64,000 bases of DNA from Atopsyche davidsoni. Lineage: Eukaryota > Arthropoda > Insecta > Trichoptera > Hydrobiosidae. Below are positions 53,201-59,739 of this stretch, piece by piece. Position 1 is the stretch's first letter. The number at the start of each line of letters is the position of its first letter. The notes beneath the pieces were generated by a model. The model had not been told where the DNA came from, searched no databases, and saw only the letters and a list, made by a program, of their open reading frames with translations. The stretch covers positions 258,001 to 322,000 of the forward strand of contig JAILWY010000029.1 in assembly GCA_022113835.1 (NCBI GenBank), in the 5' to 3' direction. Made by a program: the position numbers and the translations under genes.

Positions 53201-56137
53201 TTCGCTATATTCCTCTTCTGAAATTGCAGCCATGGATAACGGAACAGGCCCCAAGGGCATCGTCAGCGACAGGCCTCCCAGAATAGTCTCCCATGTACTT
53301 TCACAGACCGTCACCGACGGAGATGCTGTCACATTGTCCTGCAGGTTAGTTATGATCCTAGCCTAACCGAATCTAACTTAAGGATGCTAAAGTTGAACTA
53401 AAGTCTAACTTGAAGTTGCAGTTGGGTTTTAGCAAGATTTTAACCGGTTTTGGTCTTGTTCAGGATTGTTGGAGCAGAGAGATTCGACGTAGTCTGGCTG
53501 CACAACAACAAGGAGATCAAGCCCAGCAAGGACTTCATGTACTCTAGCGAGGCCAACATCCACAAGCTCCAAATCGCAGAGATATTCCCTGAAGATGCTG
53601 GTAAGACTTACATACATCTTAACTATAAATATTATTAAAAGGATTCCCTATACATATTGTATCGGAGGACAGGTGATTTATAATTGGTCTATAAAGAGAG
53701 CACATGAACTGTAAAATTGTACATGCCCATATATGAACATTCAAAGGATTTTTTTAATGCTTTTAAATTGATTACGAGGCTATTGAAATTCATCACTGAA
53801 ATTTTAAGGCCTTTTTTACCCTATAGAATTTGATACTAGGTATATCAGTTAATTTGGTATATAGGTACATTTGACAATGCCTTTAATCGAAGAAAAACCT
53901 CTCACAATCTATGATATAATAGACTCATAAATCATTAGTTTAAAAAAAAACACTAATGGTAATAATCATAAAGATATATTTATTTATATTGTTTATATAA
54001 TGTTATAATCATATCTAGACAAATGTTTTGTGTAATGTGTTTTTTTTACTAAAGCGTAAATTATTAAACATATATTTGAAATAAAAAAGTGTCTGTAGCT
54101 CACCATATCAAGTAAGGACATGTAAGTAAGTAATTGTGTTTGTATGCTTTCAGGAACTTACACGTGTGAAGCATTCAACGACTGTGGAGAATCATTCTCG
54201 TCTTGCACGCTGGCAGTGCTGGTCCCCGGGGAGCCGCCCCGCAGCCCGCACTTCACCAGCTTCCCCTGCTCCGCCACGGTGGCCCCCACCGAGGCCGCTT
54301 CCTTCACTGCCGAGACTGACCAGGTGACATTTTCTCTCCTTGCGCTCGTGCTTGACTAAACTACTTTGTGTTACCGAAATAAAACCTTGTTCAAATCAAA
54401 CAATTCAACCAAAATATTTTACAGGCAACAGTAAAACTAATCTTTGTAAATAAAATGTTTAAAACACACGCAACAATAGATATTATTTCAAATGGATCGA
54501 TATGATAAATAAGTCAGATCACTTTATCAATGAAAATTTTACTTTTTTTTTTATTATTGGTTGTGAAGACCATCTCACAGAAAGTACGATTTTACCTATA
54601 CAGGTTTAATTGATTGATAATGATTAAGAACATCTTTTCAAATATTGAAATTCGATTAAAGAAACTCTTAGAAAAATATATCATCGTGATTTGTGCGGGA
54701 TTCGAACCCACATCCCCTCGTTTACATGGCAGGTGCATTACCAACTATGCTAACCAATCACTAGTACTAGACAAGAATTTTTAATAATCATATCCTATAA
54801 ATGAAACAATGTTCTTATTATGCCTAATTAAATATTATGTGACTTGCAATACTAGACTTTTAACACAAAGTACTGAGTGAAGCATTTTAAATCCAATCTG
54901 GATATTAGTCTATTTAATTATGTCAATACACGTACTTGTTAAATTTATTATTGGTTGTGAAGACCATCTCACAGAAAGTACGATTTTACCTATACAGGTT
55001 TAATTGATTGATAATGATTAAGAACATCTTTTCAAATATTGAAATTCGATTAAAGAAACTCTTAGAAAAATATATCATCGTGATTTGTGCGGGATTCGAA
55101 CCCACATCCCCTCGCTTACATGGCAGGTGCATTACCAACTATGCTAACCAATCACTAGTACTAGACAAGAATTTTTAATAATCATATCCTATAAATGTGG
55201 GTTCGAATCCCGCACAAATCACGATGATATATTTTTCTAAGAGTTTCTTTAATCGAATTTCAATATTTGAAAAGATGTTCTTAATCATTATCAATCAATT
55301 AAACCTGTATAGGTAAAATCGTACTTTCTGTGAGATGGTCTTCACAACCAATAATAAATTTAACAAGTACGTGTATTGACATAATTAAATAGACTAATAT
55401 CCAGATTGGATTTAAAATGCTTCACTCAGTACTTTGTGTTAAAAGTCTAGTATTGCAAGTCACATAATATTTAATTAGGCATAATAAGAACATTGTTTCA
55501 TTTATAGGATATGATTATTAAAAATTCTTGTCTAGTACTAGTGATTGGTTAGCATAGTTGGTAATGCACCTGCCATGTAAGCGAGGGGATGTGGGTTCGA
55601 ATCCCGCACAAATCACGATGATATATTTTTCTAAGAGTTTCTTTAATCGAATTTCAATATTTGAAAAGATGTTCTTAATCATTATCGAAAATTTTACTAC
55701 CTAAAATTGTTTTATCATGTTTACATAGTCTTTTAACTTGACAAATCAAGTTCTACAATTATTTAAAAAAATTGATTAATTATTATTAAGTAAGACATAA
55801 TCATGTACTTATTTAATATTAATGATCATTTTAAATGACACCACAAGTAGATTGATTTATGTATCTACTAAAATTTTGTCAGAAAAATAATATGAAGTTT
55901 AGTGATGTTTTATTGTTGTTTATTTTGCAGCCGCCTCTCCAACTGCAGTGGTTGAAGGACGGAAAGGCCATCGACGAGACCTCACAGAGATACAACTTCA
56001 CCATGGAAGGCGACTCCAAGTACCGACTGGAGATCATATCCTGCGGCACCCAGGACGCCGGCCAGTACCAGGCCAAGGCCGTGGGCAAGAAGGGAGACAC
56101 CTTGGCCGCCTTCTCGCTCAACGTCTGCGACAGCTAG
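7410..56137 (+). CDS. bt: Projectin/twitchin-like giant muscle protein kinase, 3' part (97 exons, N-terminus outside window)
   Basis: Projectin is an elastic, titin-like protein of insect muscle; it links Z-disc or thick filament and carries a myosin-light-chain-kinase-type domain near its C-terminus. I joined 97 exons by eye with GT/AG borders; all phases agree, giving 21,852 nt including the TAG at 56135-56137 (7,283 residues). Order: 5 Ig; eleven Fn3-Fn3-Ig repeats plus variants (39 Fn3, 20 Ig in all); kinase; 5 Ig. Fn3 modules show the usual W, DGG.PITGY and YEFRV.AVN.AG signatures; Ig modules show KPRIDR starts and D.G.Y cores. Drosophila projectin is usually described with 39 Fn3 and 39 Ig, so about nine N-terminal Ig domains and the PEVK segment should lie left of 7410. 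The first exon seen (K at 7410, phase 0) has an acceptor and no start codon. Identification is very secure; individual splice sites were not checked against RNA. Confidence 0.96.
10291..10324. repeat. (TA)n microsatellite in projectin intron 9913-10775
   Basis: Interrupted alternating AT run with one ATGTAT break. The 863-bp intron otherwise shows nothing recognisable. Confidence 0.85.
11612..13186 (+). CDS. bt: Projectin core repeat 1: Fn3-1, Fn3-2, Ig
   Basis: Exons 11612-11736 + 11898-12081 (Fn3-1), 12283-12407 + 12511-12688 (Fn3-2), 12812-12965 + 13050-13186 (Ig). Fn3-1 starts SVPSPPLNVDV and has DDGGSPIIKYIIERQ, then YKFRIRAVNKLG. Fn3-2 starts DEPSKPKNVELTDWDKDH, with the classic SDGGAPITGYVIEYK and YEFRVRAIN. 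The Ig begins VKPFIIGDGMQ and ends SGQYKLILKNTSG. Each domain begins at a phase-1 intron (G|AT for Asp, G|TG for Val). Each Fn3 is cut by a phase-0 intron after the C strand, and the Ig is cut in phase 2. This sets the pattern used by most of the following repeats. Confidence 0.93.
13379..15299 (+). CDS. bt: Projectin core repeat 2: Fn3-3, Fn3-4, Ig and start of Fn3-5
   Basis: Exons 13379-13512 + 13661-13832 (Fn3-3), 14048-14199 + 14471-14621 (Fn3-4), 14855-14963 + 15103-15299 (Ig). Fn3-3 has a DDWKGSDITGYTLEKMDM stretch in place of DDGG, a small variation of the loop. Fn3-4 has KDGGRPLTGYIVEMKDKF and ends with the motif leading into NLKPRIDRTTLK of the Ig. The Ig donor at 14963/14964 falls after TG of a core tryptophan codon completed by the next exon. 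The last exon runs past the Ig into GKPSAPKG, the first residues of Fn3-5, so that domain border is not an exon border. Confidence 0.92.
15483..20609 (+). CDS. bt: Projectin core repeats 3 and 4: Fn3-5 to Fn3-8 with two Ig domains
   Basis: Exons 15483-15624 + 16930-17078 (Fn3-5), 17274-17434 + 17549-17690 (Fn3-6), 18430-18569 + 18718-19171 (Ig, then all of Fn3-7), 19502-19665 + 19773-19908 (Fn3-8), 20024-20148 + 20453-20609 (Ig). Fn3-5 is interrupted by a 1.3-kb intron filled with a tandem repeat. The 454-bp exon 18718-19171 fuses the second half of an Ig (TGVYRILAVNEHGKDE) with a complete Fn3 (DVTKGGCKLAWKKPEDDGG), so two ancestral introns appear to be lost there. The intron before that Ig carries the solo LTR. 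Confidence 0.92.
15776..16870. repeat. Tandem repeat filling a projectin intron (unit of about 25-30 bp)
   Basis: About 1.1 kb of variants of a unit built from GACCGATAAATTATTGGTCA followed by an A-run and a short GTT or GAT link. Three sub-types alternate: TTATTGGTCAC, TTATTATTCCA and TTATTATTGGTCA. The array spans most of intron 15625-16929. Frames reading KKVDRKIIGHKK are translations of the repeat, not protein. The motif TGACCGATTATAATTGGTCA is nearly palindromic, so both strands look alike. Confidence 0.9.
17779..18254 (+). mobile_element. Solo LTR of a retrotransposon, 476 bp, in a projectin intron
   Basis: The element begins TGTACGATTTT and ends GGCGCGAACA, the usual TG...CA termini, and is flanked on both sides by ACAGG (17774-17778 and 18255-18259), a 5-bp target duplication. 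Inside are a TATA-type box (GTATAAAATG, 17931-17940) and a polyadenylation signal (AATAAA, 18078-18083) in the plus orientation. No internal retroviral-type coding region is present. Five-bp duplications are typical of BEL/Pao and many Gypsy elements; the family is not settled here. It sits in intron 17691-18429, same strand as projectin, so its polyadenylation signal could in principle act on the transcript. Confidence 0.82.
20830..24074 (+). CDS. bt: Projectin core repeats 5 and 6: Fn3-9 to Fn3-12 with two Ig domains
   Basis: Exons 20830-21027, 21279-21538, 21651-21801, 21975-22256, 22490-22668, 22876-22996, 23158-23296, 23434-23597 and 23761-24074. Fn3-9 runs over the first two exons; exon 21279-21538 continues into the first half of Fn3-10 (ENMVKLKWERPIRDNG), so that border intron is missing. 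Both Ig domains sit in single exons (21975-22256 and 23761-24074) and start with KPRIDRTNL and APKIDRKNL. Fn3-12 is split in phase 2 within GGRSWQD instead of the usual phase 0. The last exon ends in the lead of Fn3-13 (GKPSSPKGPLK). Confidence 0.92.
21575..21615 (+). mobile_element. Possible hAT-type transposon end
   Basis: CAGGGGTGGTCAACT followed by GCGGGCCGGAA resembles the terminal inverted repeat and sub-terminal sequence of many hAT-derived elements. Only one end is visible inside the 112-bp intron 21539-21650 and no target duplication is evident. Treated as a fragment at best. Confidence 0.3.
24199..28831 (+). CDS. bt: Projectin core repeats 7 and 8: Fn3-13 to Fn3-16 with two Ig domains
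   Basis: Exons 24199-24466 (Fn3-13), 25546-25706 + 25891-26032 (Fn3-14), 26565-26673 + 26943-27147 (Ig), 27235-27502 (Fn3-15), 27710-27870 + 28158-28302 (Fn3-16), 28437-28589 + 28703-28831 (Ig). Fn3-13 and Fn3-15 are each one exon, preceded by a phase-0 intron after GPLK. The two other Fn3 domains keep the internal phase-0 intron. The second Ig is split in phase 1 after SNLK, before IVNIPYMTKY, an unusual place. A 9-bp satellite fills the 1.08-kb intron before Fn3-14. Confidence 0.92.
24510..25388. repeat. 9-bp simple satellite (GAAATTTTT)n in a projectin intron
   Basis: Nearly 900 bp of GAAATTTTT, with blocks of CAAATTTTT and TAAAATTTT variants, fills intron 24467-25545. Because the unit is 9 bp, frames stay open on both strands and give KIS-type or FLK-type repeats; these are not genes. 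A stretch near 24820-24900 recurs almost unchanged near 25090-25170, so a larger (~270 bp) duplication lies over the short repeat. Confidence 0.92.
26033..26564. other. Projectin intron without recognisable features
   Basis: 532 bp of AT-rich intron between Fn3-14 and the next Ig. Nothing seen beyond splice borders. Confidence 0.6.
28949..33496 (+). CDS. bt: Projectin core repeats 9, 10 and start of 11: Fn3-17 to Fn3-22 (first half) with two Ig domains
   Basis: Exons 28949-29139, 29423-29537, 29678-29873, 30067-30306, 30737-30917, 31168-31312, 31534-31665, 31873-32021, 32139-32357, 32603-32839, 32947-33220 and 33336-33496. Exons 30067-30306 and 32139-32357 each join the end of an Fn3 (YQFRVIAVNKAG or YEFRVKAVNQAG) directly to the start of the next Ig (APKIDR), so the border intron is gone in both. 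Exon 31534-31665 runs past the end of Fn3-19 to DEP. Fn3-22 is cut at 33496 by a phase-0 intron, and its second half opens the giant exon. Confidence 0.92.
30307..30736. other. Projectin intron without recognisable features
   Basis: 430 bp of intron splitting an Ig domain in phase 2. A short open frame (30411-30602) has no family signature. A small inverted pair, CTCACGGTTCTT and AAGAACCATGAG (about 30643-30671), could form a hairpin. Confidence 0.55.
33667..38655 (+). CDS. bt: Projectin giant exon: half Fn3-22 through half of Ig-16, 16 complete domains without an intron
   Basis: A single open frame of 4,989 bp (1,663 codons) between an acceptor (GTGCAG|GTGGAG) and a donor (CCAAAG|GTAAGA). 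Approximate domain starts: Ig 33811, Fn3-23 34087, Fn3-24 34390, Ig 34680, Fn3-25 34972, Fn3-26 35272, Ig 35572, Fn3-27 35854, Fn3-28 36166, Ig 36469, Fn3-29 36757, Fn3-30 37057, Fn3-31 37360, Ig 37660, Fn3-32 37948, Fn3-33 38248, Ig 38551 (first half). From Fn3-29 the pattern changes from Fn3-Fn3-Ig to Fn3-Fn3-Fn3-Ig. The frame stays open upstream of 33667, but that stretch is intron. Spacing is close to 300 bp per domain throughout. Confidence 0.96.
38880..43882 (+). CDS. bt: Projectin region after the giant exon: half Ig, Fn3-34 to -36, two Ig, Fn3-37 and -38
   Basis: Exons 38880-39047 (second half of an Ig, VSWNVNNEDVYSGDR), 39521-39673 + 40020-40169 (Fn3-34), 40450-40644 + 40759-40963 (Fn3-35 and first half of Fn3-36), 41152-41310 (rest of Fn3-36), 41523-41724 + 41914-42050 (Ig, YTIECQACGNPMPTGRW), 42322-42531 + 42792-43147 (Ig, then all of Fn3-37), 43379-43499 + 43685-43882 (Fn3-38). 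Introns are regular and short again. The tandem Ig-Ig pair and the irregular module order are as expected for the region leading to the kinase in projectin and twitchin. Confidence 0.93.
39048..39520. other. Projectin intron with a poly(A) run and three telomere-like TTAGG units
   Basis: 473 bp. A run of about 16 A lies near 39171-39186. AGGTTAGGTTAGGTTG (about 39439-39454) holds three copies of the insect telomere unit TTAGG, which also turns up by chance or as short insertions in insect introns. Confidence 0.55.
44034..45992 (+). CDS. bt: Projectin Ig-Ig-Fn3-39 just before the kinase
   Basis: Exons 44034-44153 + 44410-44574 (Ig with VITWYKG and DADEYICRAVNRAG), 44796-44966 + 45274-45390 (Ig with KITWVREGENI and DSGPYRITAENELG), 45489-45654 + 45832-45992 (Fn3-39 with DGGSDITNYMVEKRE and YEFRIYAENIYG). 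After the Fn3 comes a short basic stretch, CLIKKEIQKKEKL, leading to the kinase N-terminal linker. Ig-Ig-Fn3-kinase is the same layout as in nematode twitchin, where the Fn3 and flanking linkers touch the kinase. Confidence 0.94.
46222..49071 (+). CDS. bt: Projectin kinase exons: N-terminal linker, catalytic domain, autoinhibitory tail
   Basis: Exons 46222-46380, 46708-46915, 47376-47562, 47831-47985, 48324-48476 and 48845-49071. The linker has three tyrosines (DSYVFDIYSKYVPQPVDI). The catalytic domain starts at YDKYDILEEIG. Visible motifs: glycine loop GTGAFGVV, ATP lysine in FAAKF, catalytic loop HLDIKPEN, DFG, and FAAPE at the end of the activation segment. All catalytic residues are present, so an active Ser/Thr kinase is expected. 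The HRD arginine is Leu, as is common in the titin/twitchin/MLCK group. After the C-lobe (KRMTAHECLLHSWLT) comes a basic helical tail (YEAFRNRIRAKYDRWSEY) matching the autoinhibitory segment of twitchin-type kinases. Known role of the family: stretch- and calcium-dependent control of muscle relaxation. Confidence 0.96.
46916..47375. other. Projectin intron inside the kinase domain, no features
   Basis: 460 bp between the N-lobe exon (ends LIFEF) and the exon starting LSGGELFERI. Nothing recognisable inside. Confidence 0.55.
49072..49638. other. Projectin intron between kinase tail and first C-terminal Ig
   Basis: 567 bp, AT-rich. An alternative acceptor (CGCAG at about 49641-49645) lies just inside the exon called from 49639; only the 49639 start keeps the frame from the previous exon. 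Confidence 0.55.
49639..51119 (+). CDS. bt: Projectin C-terminal Ig domains 1 and 2
   Basis: Exons 49639-49804 + 49925-50049 and 50344-50542 + 50950-51119. The first Ig follows the kinase tail directly (RRQAAPRFVIKPQSAF, then DRGEYIIRAENHYG). The second is preceded by about 35 residues of linker (LPKMPTIQRLDTEPRRREAL) and has two adjacent core cysteines (KLLCCLSG), PTVKWYKDK across the phase-2 junction, and EDSGKYSCVANNKHG. The donor at 50543 is GTTAGT, weaker than most others in the gene. In twitchin the first post-kinase Ig follows the regulatory tail closely, as here. Confidence 0.92.
50793..50905 (+). mobile_element. Probable decayed tRNA-derived SINE remnant
   Basis: TTGGCTCACTAGTTAGACC resembles a tRNA A box, and AGTTTGATCCTC about 45 nt further resembles a B box with two changes. 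It ends near a GTTTTCATT and A-run at 50895-50916. It lies in projectin intron 50543-50949. It differs from the 54544 family, so it would be a second SINE family. Confidence 0.35.
51363..51626 (+). CDS. bt: Projectin C-terminal linker exon, Pro/Arg/Ser-rich, probably disordered
   Basis: One exon of 264 bp, phase 1 on both sides, so it could be skipped without a frame shift. It codes for about 88 residues with no Ig or Fn3 signature: a short N-terminal piece (EVISDEQANLAHKFLYSG), a proline-rich run (KPAPPPIVTK), a Pro-Arg run (DPPRPRPRLSP) and a Ser/Thr/Arg-rich end (DSTGSRSRSHTKEL). Likely a flexible spacer between C-terminal Ig domains and a possible site for phosphorylation or SH3 binding; that role is inference. 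Confidence 0.82.
51627..52260. other. Projectin intron without recognisable features
   Basis: 634 bp of AT-rich sequence after the linker exon. The short open frame 51953-52144 is hydrophobic and without family signature. Confidence 0.55.
52261..56137 (+). CDS. bt: Projectin C-terminal Ig domains 3 to 5 and stop codon
   Basis: Exons 52261-52409 + 52716-52872 (Ig 3: PQVSWLKGGK, DEGEYVCRAKNSVG), 53230-53344 + 53464-53600 + start of 54154-54323 (Ig 4: FDVVWLHNNKEIKPSKDF, DAGTYTCEAFNDCG), rest of 54154-54323 + 55931-56137 (Ig 5: QLQWLKDGKAI, DAGQYQAKAVGKKG). The protein ends SLNVCDS with TAG at 56135-56137. Ig 4 is split by two introns, unlike most Ig modules here. The last intron (54324-55930, 1,607 bp) is the longest in the traced gene and contains the compound SINE insertion. 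Confidence 0.93.
53601..54153. other. Projectin intron without recognisable features
   Basis: 553 bp, very AT-rich, splitting the fourth C-terminal Ig domain. Nothing seen. Confidence 0.55.
54544..55686 (-). mobile_element. Compound tRNA-derived SINE insertion with 492-bp inverted arms
   Basis: Flanked by the 12-bp direct repeat GAAAATTTTACT (54532-54543 and 55687-55698), a target duplication. The left end is T-rich (T run 54544-54552), i.e. a poly(A) tail on the minus strand. The insertion holds several copies of one SINE: minus-strand copies at about 54553-54803 and 54947-55197 (251 bp, 394 bp apart), and plus-strand partial copies from 55195. Left arm 54616-55107 and right arm 55195-55686 are equal in length and almost identical reverse complements; the one difference I saw is near 54721. 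The loop is 87 nt. The tRNA-like head has an A box (TTAGCATAGTTGG), a B box (GGTTCGAATCC) and a body ending AAACCTGTATAGGT. Confidence 0.88.
55549..55619 (+). other. tRNA-like head of the SINE (not a tRNA gene)
   Basis: From GGTTAGCATAGTTGG to TTCGAATCCCGCACAAATCA this 71-nt segment has the spacing of tRNA promoter boxes A and B. The anticodon stem does not pair well and no acceptor stem closes, so I call it the Pol III promoter head of the SINE. The other copies are in minus orientation, near 54690-54762 and 55085-55155. Confidence 0.7.
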
Positions 56138-56840
56138 ACACGCAGCACAATACACACTCACACACATGTTCGCGACTGATTCCATCAACGAAATGCAGCG
56201 CTGCTCATCGGCAGCGTCGCAGAATTGTAATTCCATCAAGAAACGTCGATGCAGCTCTAAAACACTATCTAAAAAAACGATTGTGACTTTGCCGCCCGGC
56301 ATCGTTGCAAAAACGCACTCTCGGTATATTTATAACGCTTTGAAAATGATTGATGGAAAAATTCAAATTTTTTTTTTAATCGCGAATCAAAAATGCCAAT
56401 GAACTATATGAACACAGCCAGTCAGTGTTATTTAAATCTAGTCATATATTGTTTGTAACTATTAATTATTTTTAATTGAATGTTTTTATTTATTGCCGGC
56501 CCGGCCGCCATGATTATTAATTTTGACCGGTGGCCGGGAGGGGTTGATGAAGTTTTATCATTACTCTTCTAACTGCTTATTTTCTGTGCGAACGTCTGAT
56601 TGTGGCCGATATTATTTTATGTTTATTTATTTTCGTCAAGGCCGCTCGGTAACAGGTTTTCTTTAGCTTTTTCCCGGCGCCATATTTATTAATCATTTTT
56701 TTTTCATTACTTTTGAATGTCCCGTTGATGTAACTTGTTTTTATTTTTAACTTCGCATCGCTGTAGTAACGTGCATTTTCAAAGAAAAAAATAAACTCAC
56801 TTCAAAGACAATTGGCAATAAAATGAAAAAATATAATAAT
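56138..56840 (+). other. Projectin 3' UTR with two candidate polyadenylation signals
   Basis: After the stop codon the sequence turns AT-rich. AATAAA hexamers occur at about 56790-56795 and 56817-56822. A transcript end shortly after either gives a 3' UTR of about 0.7 kb. No other gene signature is visible up to 57780. The end point is inferred from hexamers only. Confidence 0.5.
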
Positions 56841-57788
56841 GAAAAAGCTTGCTATTTTTCCCCGTTAGTTCTCTTGATAATAAATCATTTGAAGCATGTT
56901 ATAAATGACCTTGCGATGGACTCTTCGGTTCGGGTTTTCTTGCGGGTTTCGAAACCCAAACCAAATCCTCAACTTCCATCATCGTTTGGACCATGGCCCT
57001 CGGGGTTTGATTTCTTTTACTTTAACATCGCCACCCAAAAGGGATTGCACCCCGATGACGGTGGTTTGTTTCGATGTCCGCACGAAAACCTTTTCCAAAG
57101 TATCCATCGGCCATTTTGTCTTTTTTCTTTAATCATCTACACAGTTATTACGACTAATGTTAAATAATATTTTTATATATGTTATAAAGGAATAACTTAA
57201 AGTATATTGTGTACATATTATTATTAATTATATGAATAAAATAAATGGACAAATAATTAATATATCAATCAACTTTCAATTGTATAATCATCCTTCAAAT
57301 ACCATTTCCTACTTTGGCTTGTCATTTGTTTTAGACGTCATACAAGACAAATTTCACTGTTTTTTAGATTTTATTTTATCGTTCAAGAAAAATTATTGTG
57401 GACGTTGGACTGTCTGCCTAACGTGTGCATCTATTTAACGTCTTTAAAAAATAAAATGACATAAAGAAATAAAATAGTAGACCCGGCACCACGGCAGATG
57501 ATTTTTTGACAGATGACAGCAAAGATACCAATTGGGTTGCCATTCGACTTGACTTGGAAAAATAGTCAAAATATATTTTAAAAGTTTTCTTCAACATACA
57601 CTAAAAAAATGAATGTGGTAAATACATTTTTATCCGAAAACAATATTTATTATTTTTCATGCGACAACGTACAAATAAAAATATTTTGAGCTGGCAATAC
57701 CAATCGGTGGGATTTTAATTTTTTTACAGGTGGTTGTACTGCCAACATATTCGCTGTCACTGTCATCGGATTGTCATGTATGAATGAA
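56841..57788. other. Intergenic sequence between projectin and the zinc-finger gene
   Basis: About 0.95 kb, AT-rich. A 114-residue open frame (56823-57167) has no family signature and no codon bias like that of its neighbours. TGACAGATGACAG near 57507-57519 is a short direct repeat. No gene supported. Confidence 0.55.
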
Positions 57789-57794
57789 TATAAA
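57789..57794 (+). promoter_or_regulatory. Possible TATA box of the zinc-finger gene
   Basis: TATAAA lies 40 bp before the start codon at 57834. If used, the 5' UTR would be only about 10-20 nt, so transcription may instead start elsewhere. Confidence 0.3.
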
Positions 57795-57833
57795 GGCTTT
57801 TTCTTTTTAAATTAGTCCAAAGAGTGCATATAA

Positions 57834-59327
57834 ATGGAGGTTCGCGTGAAACAAGAAACCGTCGATTGGAAGAAAAATTGTTTGCAAGAAATTTACGTGT
57901 CTGTTGAACAAAACTTGCTAACTAAAAGTGTACCAAGCGGTCAGGACGAAGAACGATCCGACCTCGATGCCTTCAAGTACGAAATCAAGATAGAAAATTT
58001 CAACGCAGATGAAGCCCCATTAGAACTACAAGATGCAGTTTCTCCGGAACCTGCGGACGGTGGGCAGGTACTCCCATATTTTACAGAGATATAGTTCCCT
58101 ATCTGACGTTGTAAGGAGCTAGTTACGAATTAGAACTAGCGAAAATCAGACTTGAACCCCCCATAAAATGCTCTTCCGACGTTCCACCACTCTAAAGAGC
58201 CCATTAGAGTGGTGTTCACACACTGGAAATGACAGTGGCTGGAAGTCAGAAGTATAGTCGAATTAATAAGACTGGCCCAGAATAAATATATATATGTTCA
58301 GTGAAAGGTGTCTCTGGGGAGAGGCACTTAAAGAAGAAGAATCATAATTAATAGATAAATTAAACACGGACTTACAATAAATATACACATTTTTTAGGGA
58401 AGAATCAAGCCAAATTCACAATGTACCATATTGGTACATTGTGAATTTAGACAACATTAAAAACTGTAAATAGTTAATGTTACTGCCAAAATAAATGTTC
58501 TTAGGCAGGACCATATGATTTTAAAGAATAATATGGATATCACAAGATCCTTGTTTATTTTTATTATTTAAAAATGATATATTACAAATTAGGCCTATAT
58601 ATCATAGATATTGTTAAATGACTGTTAGGTTAGTTGGCTGGAATCAATATCTACGAGTCCTTGTAGTTTGTATTTACAAGGTACAACAAGAAGTTATCTG
58701 TATTATACTCTAAAGATAAACTAATATTATATAGAGTATTATCGGTTCCAGGTACACCCTACTGAATCAACACACTTTACTGAGAGACGAGATCTCCAGA
58801 CTTCTACATCAAAAAGTAGCTCTCCTTTTCGATGCGATGTCTTCAATTACTTGTTCAAGATGCAACAGACATTAAAAATTCATAAACTTAGTCATGCTGA
58901 CAAGATGGACATTGCTTGTGACCAATGCTCGTACGAATGCAATGTAAACAGCAATTTAACCAAACACAAACTAACACACTCGGGTAAAAAGTTATTTGCG
59001 TGCGAACAATGCTTGTACAAGTGCAGTACTAAAAATAGTCTGATTAAGCACGGATTGACACACTCTGGTGAAAAACCATTTGCTTGTGACCATTGTGTTA
59101 AAAGTGGCAATTTACCAAAGCACAAACTTGTACTCTGCGGGGAGAAGAGGTTTACTTGTGATCAATGTTCGTACATGTGTAATTTCAAAACTTCTTTGAT
59201 TTCACACAAACTCACGCACGGTGACAACGAGCTCTTCAATTGTGACCAATGCCCATACAAGTGCAACAAAAAGGGCAATTTAAGGTCGCACAAACTCTCC
59301 CACAAGGAGGAAATGACCTTTTCTTAG
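57834..59327 (+). CDS. C2H2 zinc-finger protein, two exons, 269 residues
   Basis: Exons 57834-58067 and 58752-59327 join in phase 0. The first exon codes for an acidic region of 78 residues (with KYEIKIENF), of a kind common before insect zinc fingers; no ZAD or BED domain is visible. The second exon codes for a short linker and six finger positions. Fingers 2, 3, 5 and 6 are canonical C-x2-C-x12-H-x3-H with an extra Cys four residues after the second (CDQCSYEC style). Finger 1 lacks its second Cys (CDVF). Finger 4 is four residues short (CDHCVKSGNLPKH) and ends in Cys instead of His. A DNA-binding transcription factor or a decaying member of a recent gene family are both possible. The start ATG is the first in frame; the target is unknown. 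Confidence 0.82.
58068..58751. other. Intron of the zinc-finger gene
   Basis: 684 bp between donor CAG|GTACTC and acceptor CCAG|GTACAC. A short palindrome, TCACAATGTACCATATTGGTACATTGTGA (about 58418-58446), gives a perfect-looking hairpin with 12-nt arms. Nothing else seen. Confidence 0.65.
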
Positions 59328-59488
59328 TTGCAATTTGAGTTATTTTTATTATTTATTATTATTTTACGCCTTTATTAAGCCTAGCGGTGCAATCCTTGGC
59401 TCCATCGTAAATGTTCCTTGTTGCCATGTGGGTTGGTATGTGTATTACTAGTATATTTTCTGAAATGTGTTAACAACTTTTTGTGAAT

Positions 59489-59494
59489 AATAAA
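59489..59494 (+). terminator. Polyadenylation signal of the zinc-finger gene
   Basis: AATAAA about 160 bp after the stop codon, the first good hexamer downstream. Sets a short 3' UTR. Inferred from the hexamer only. Confidence 0.5.
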
Positions 59495-59739
59495 CATACT
59501 TGCCCCGGTCTAAAAACAATGTGTTTTACTATTATCCTGAGTGAAAGAGTTCTGTAGTACTCCGTTCTAAGCTAGAGCTTGAAGGCTTGAAGATGGGAAC
59601 CTAGCATGTTGGCGAAACTAGTCGCGTTAATAAATAAAAAGTGGGAATATCATTGTATATTCATTTATGTATGTCTTATTTTTTGGATTGGACGTCAATC
59701 AGATGCGTATTTATTACCCATTACGGGTTTATTATATTA

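Noticed and set aside
55549..55619. tRNA gene
   Set aside because: A and B boxes are present but anticodon and acceptor stems do not form, and the copies sit inside a repeated element with tail and target duplication.
56823..57167. 114-residue frame downstream of projectin
   Set aside because: No recognisable domain, AT-rich codons, starts within the likely projectin 3' UTR end.
58851..59327. Single-exon zinc-finger gene starting at Met 58851
   Set aside because: The frame continues upstream to an acceptor at 58751 that joins in phase to the acidic exon at 57834-58067; the longer model is more likely.
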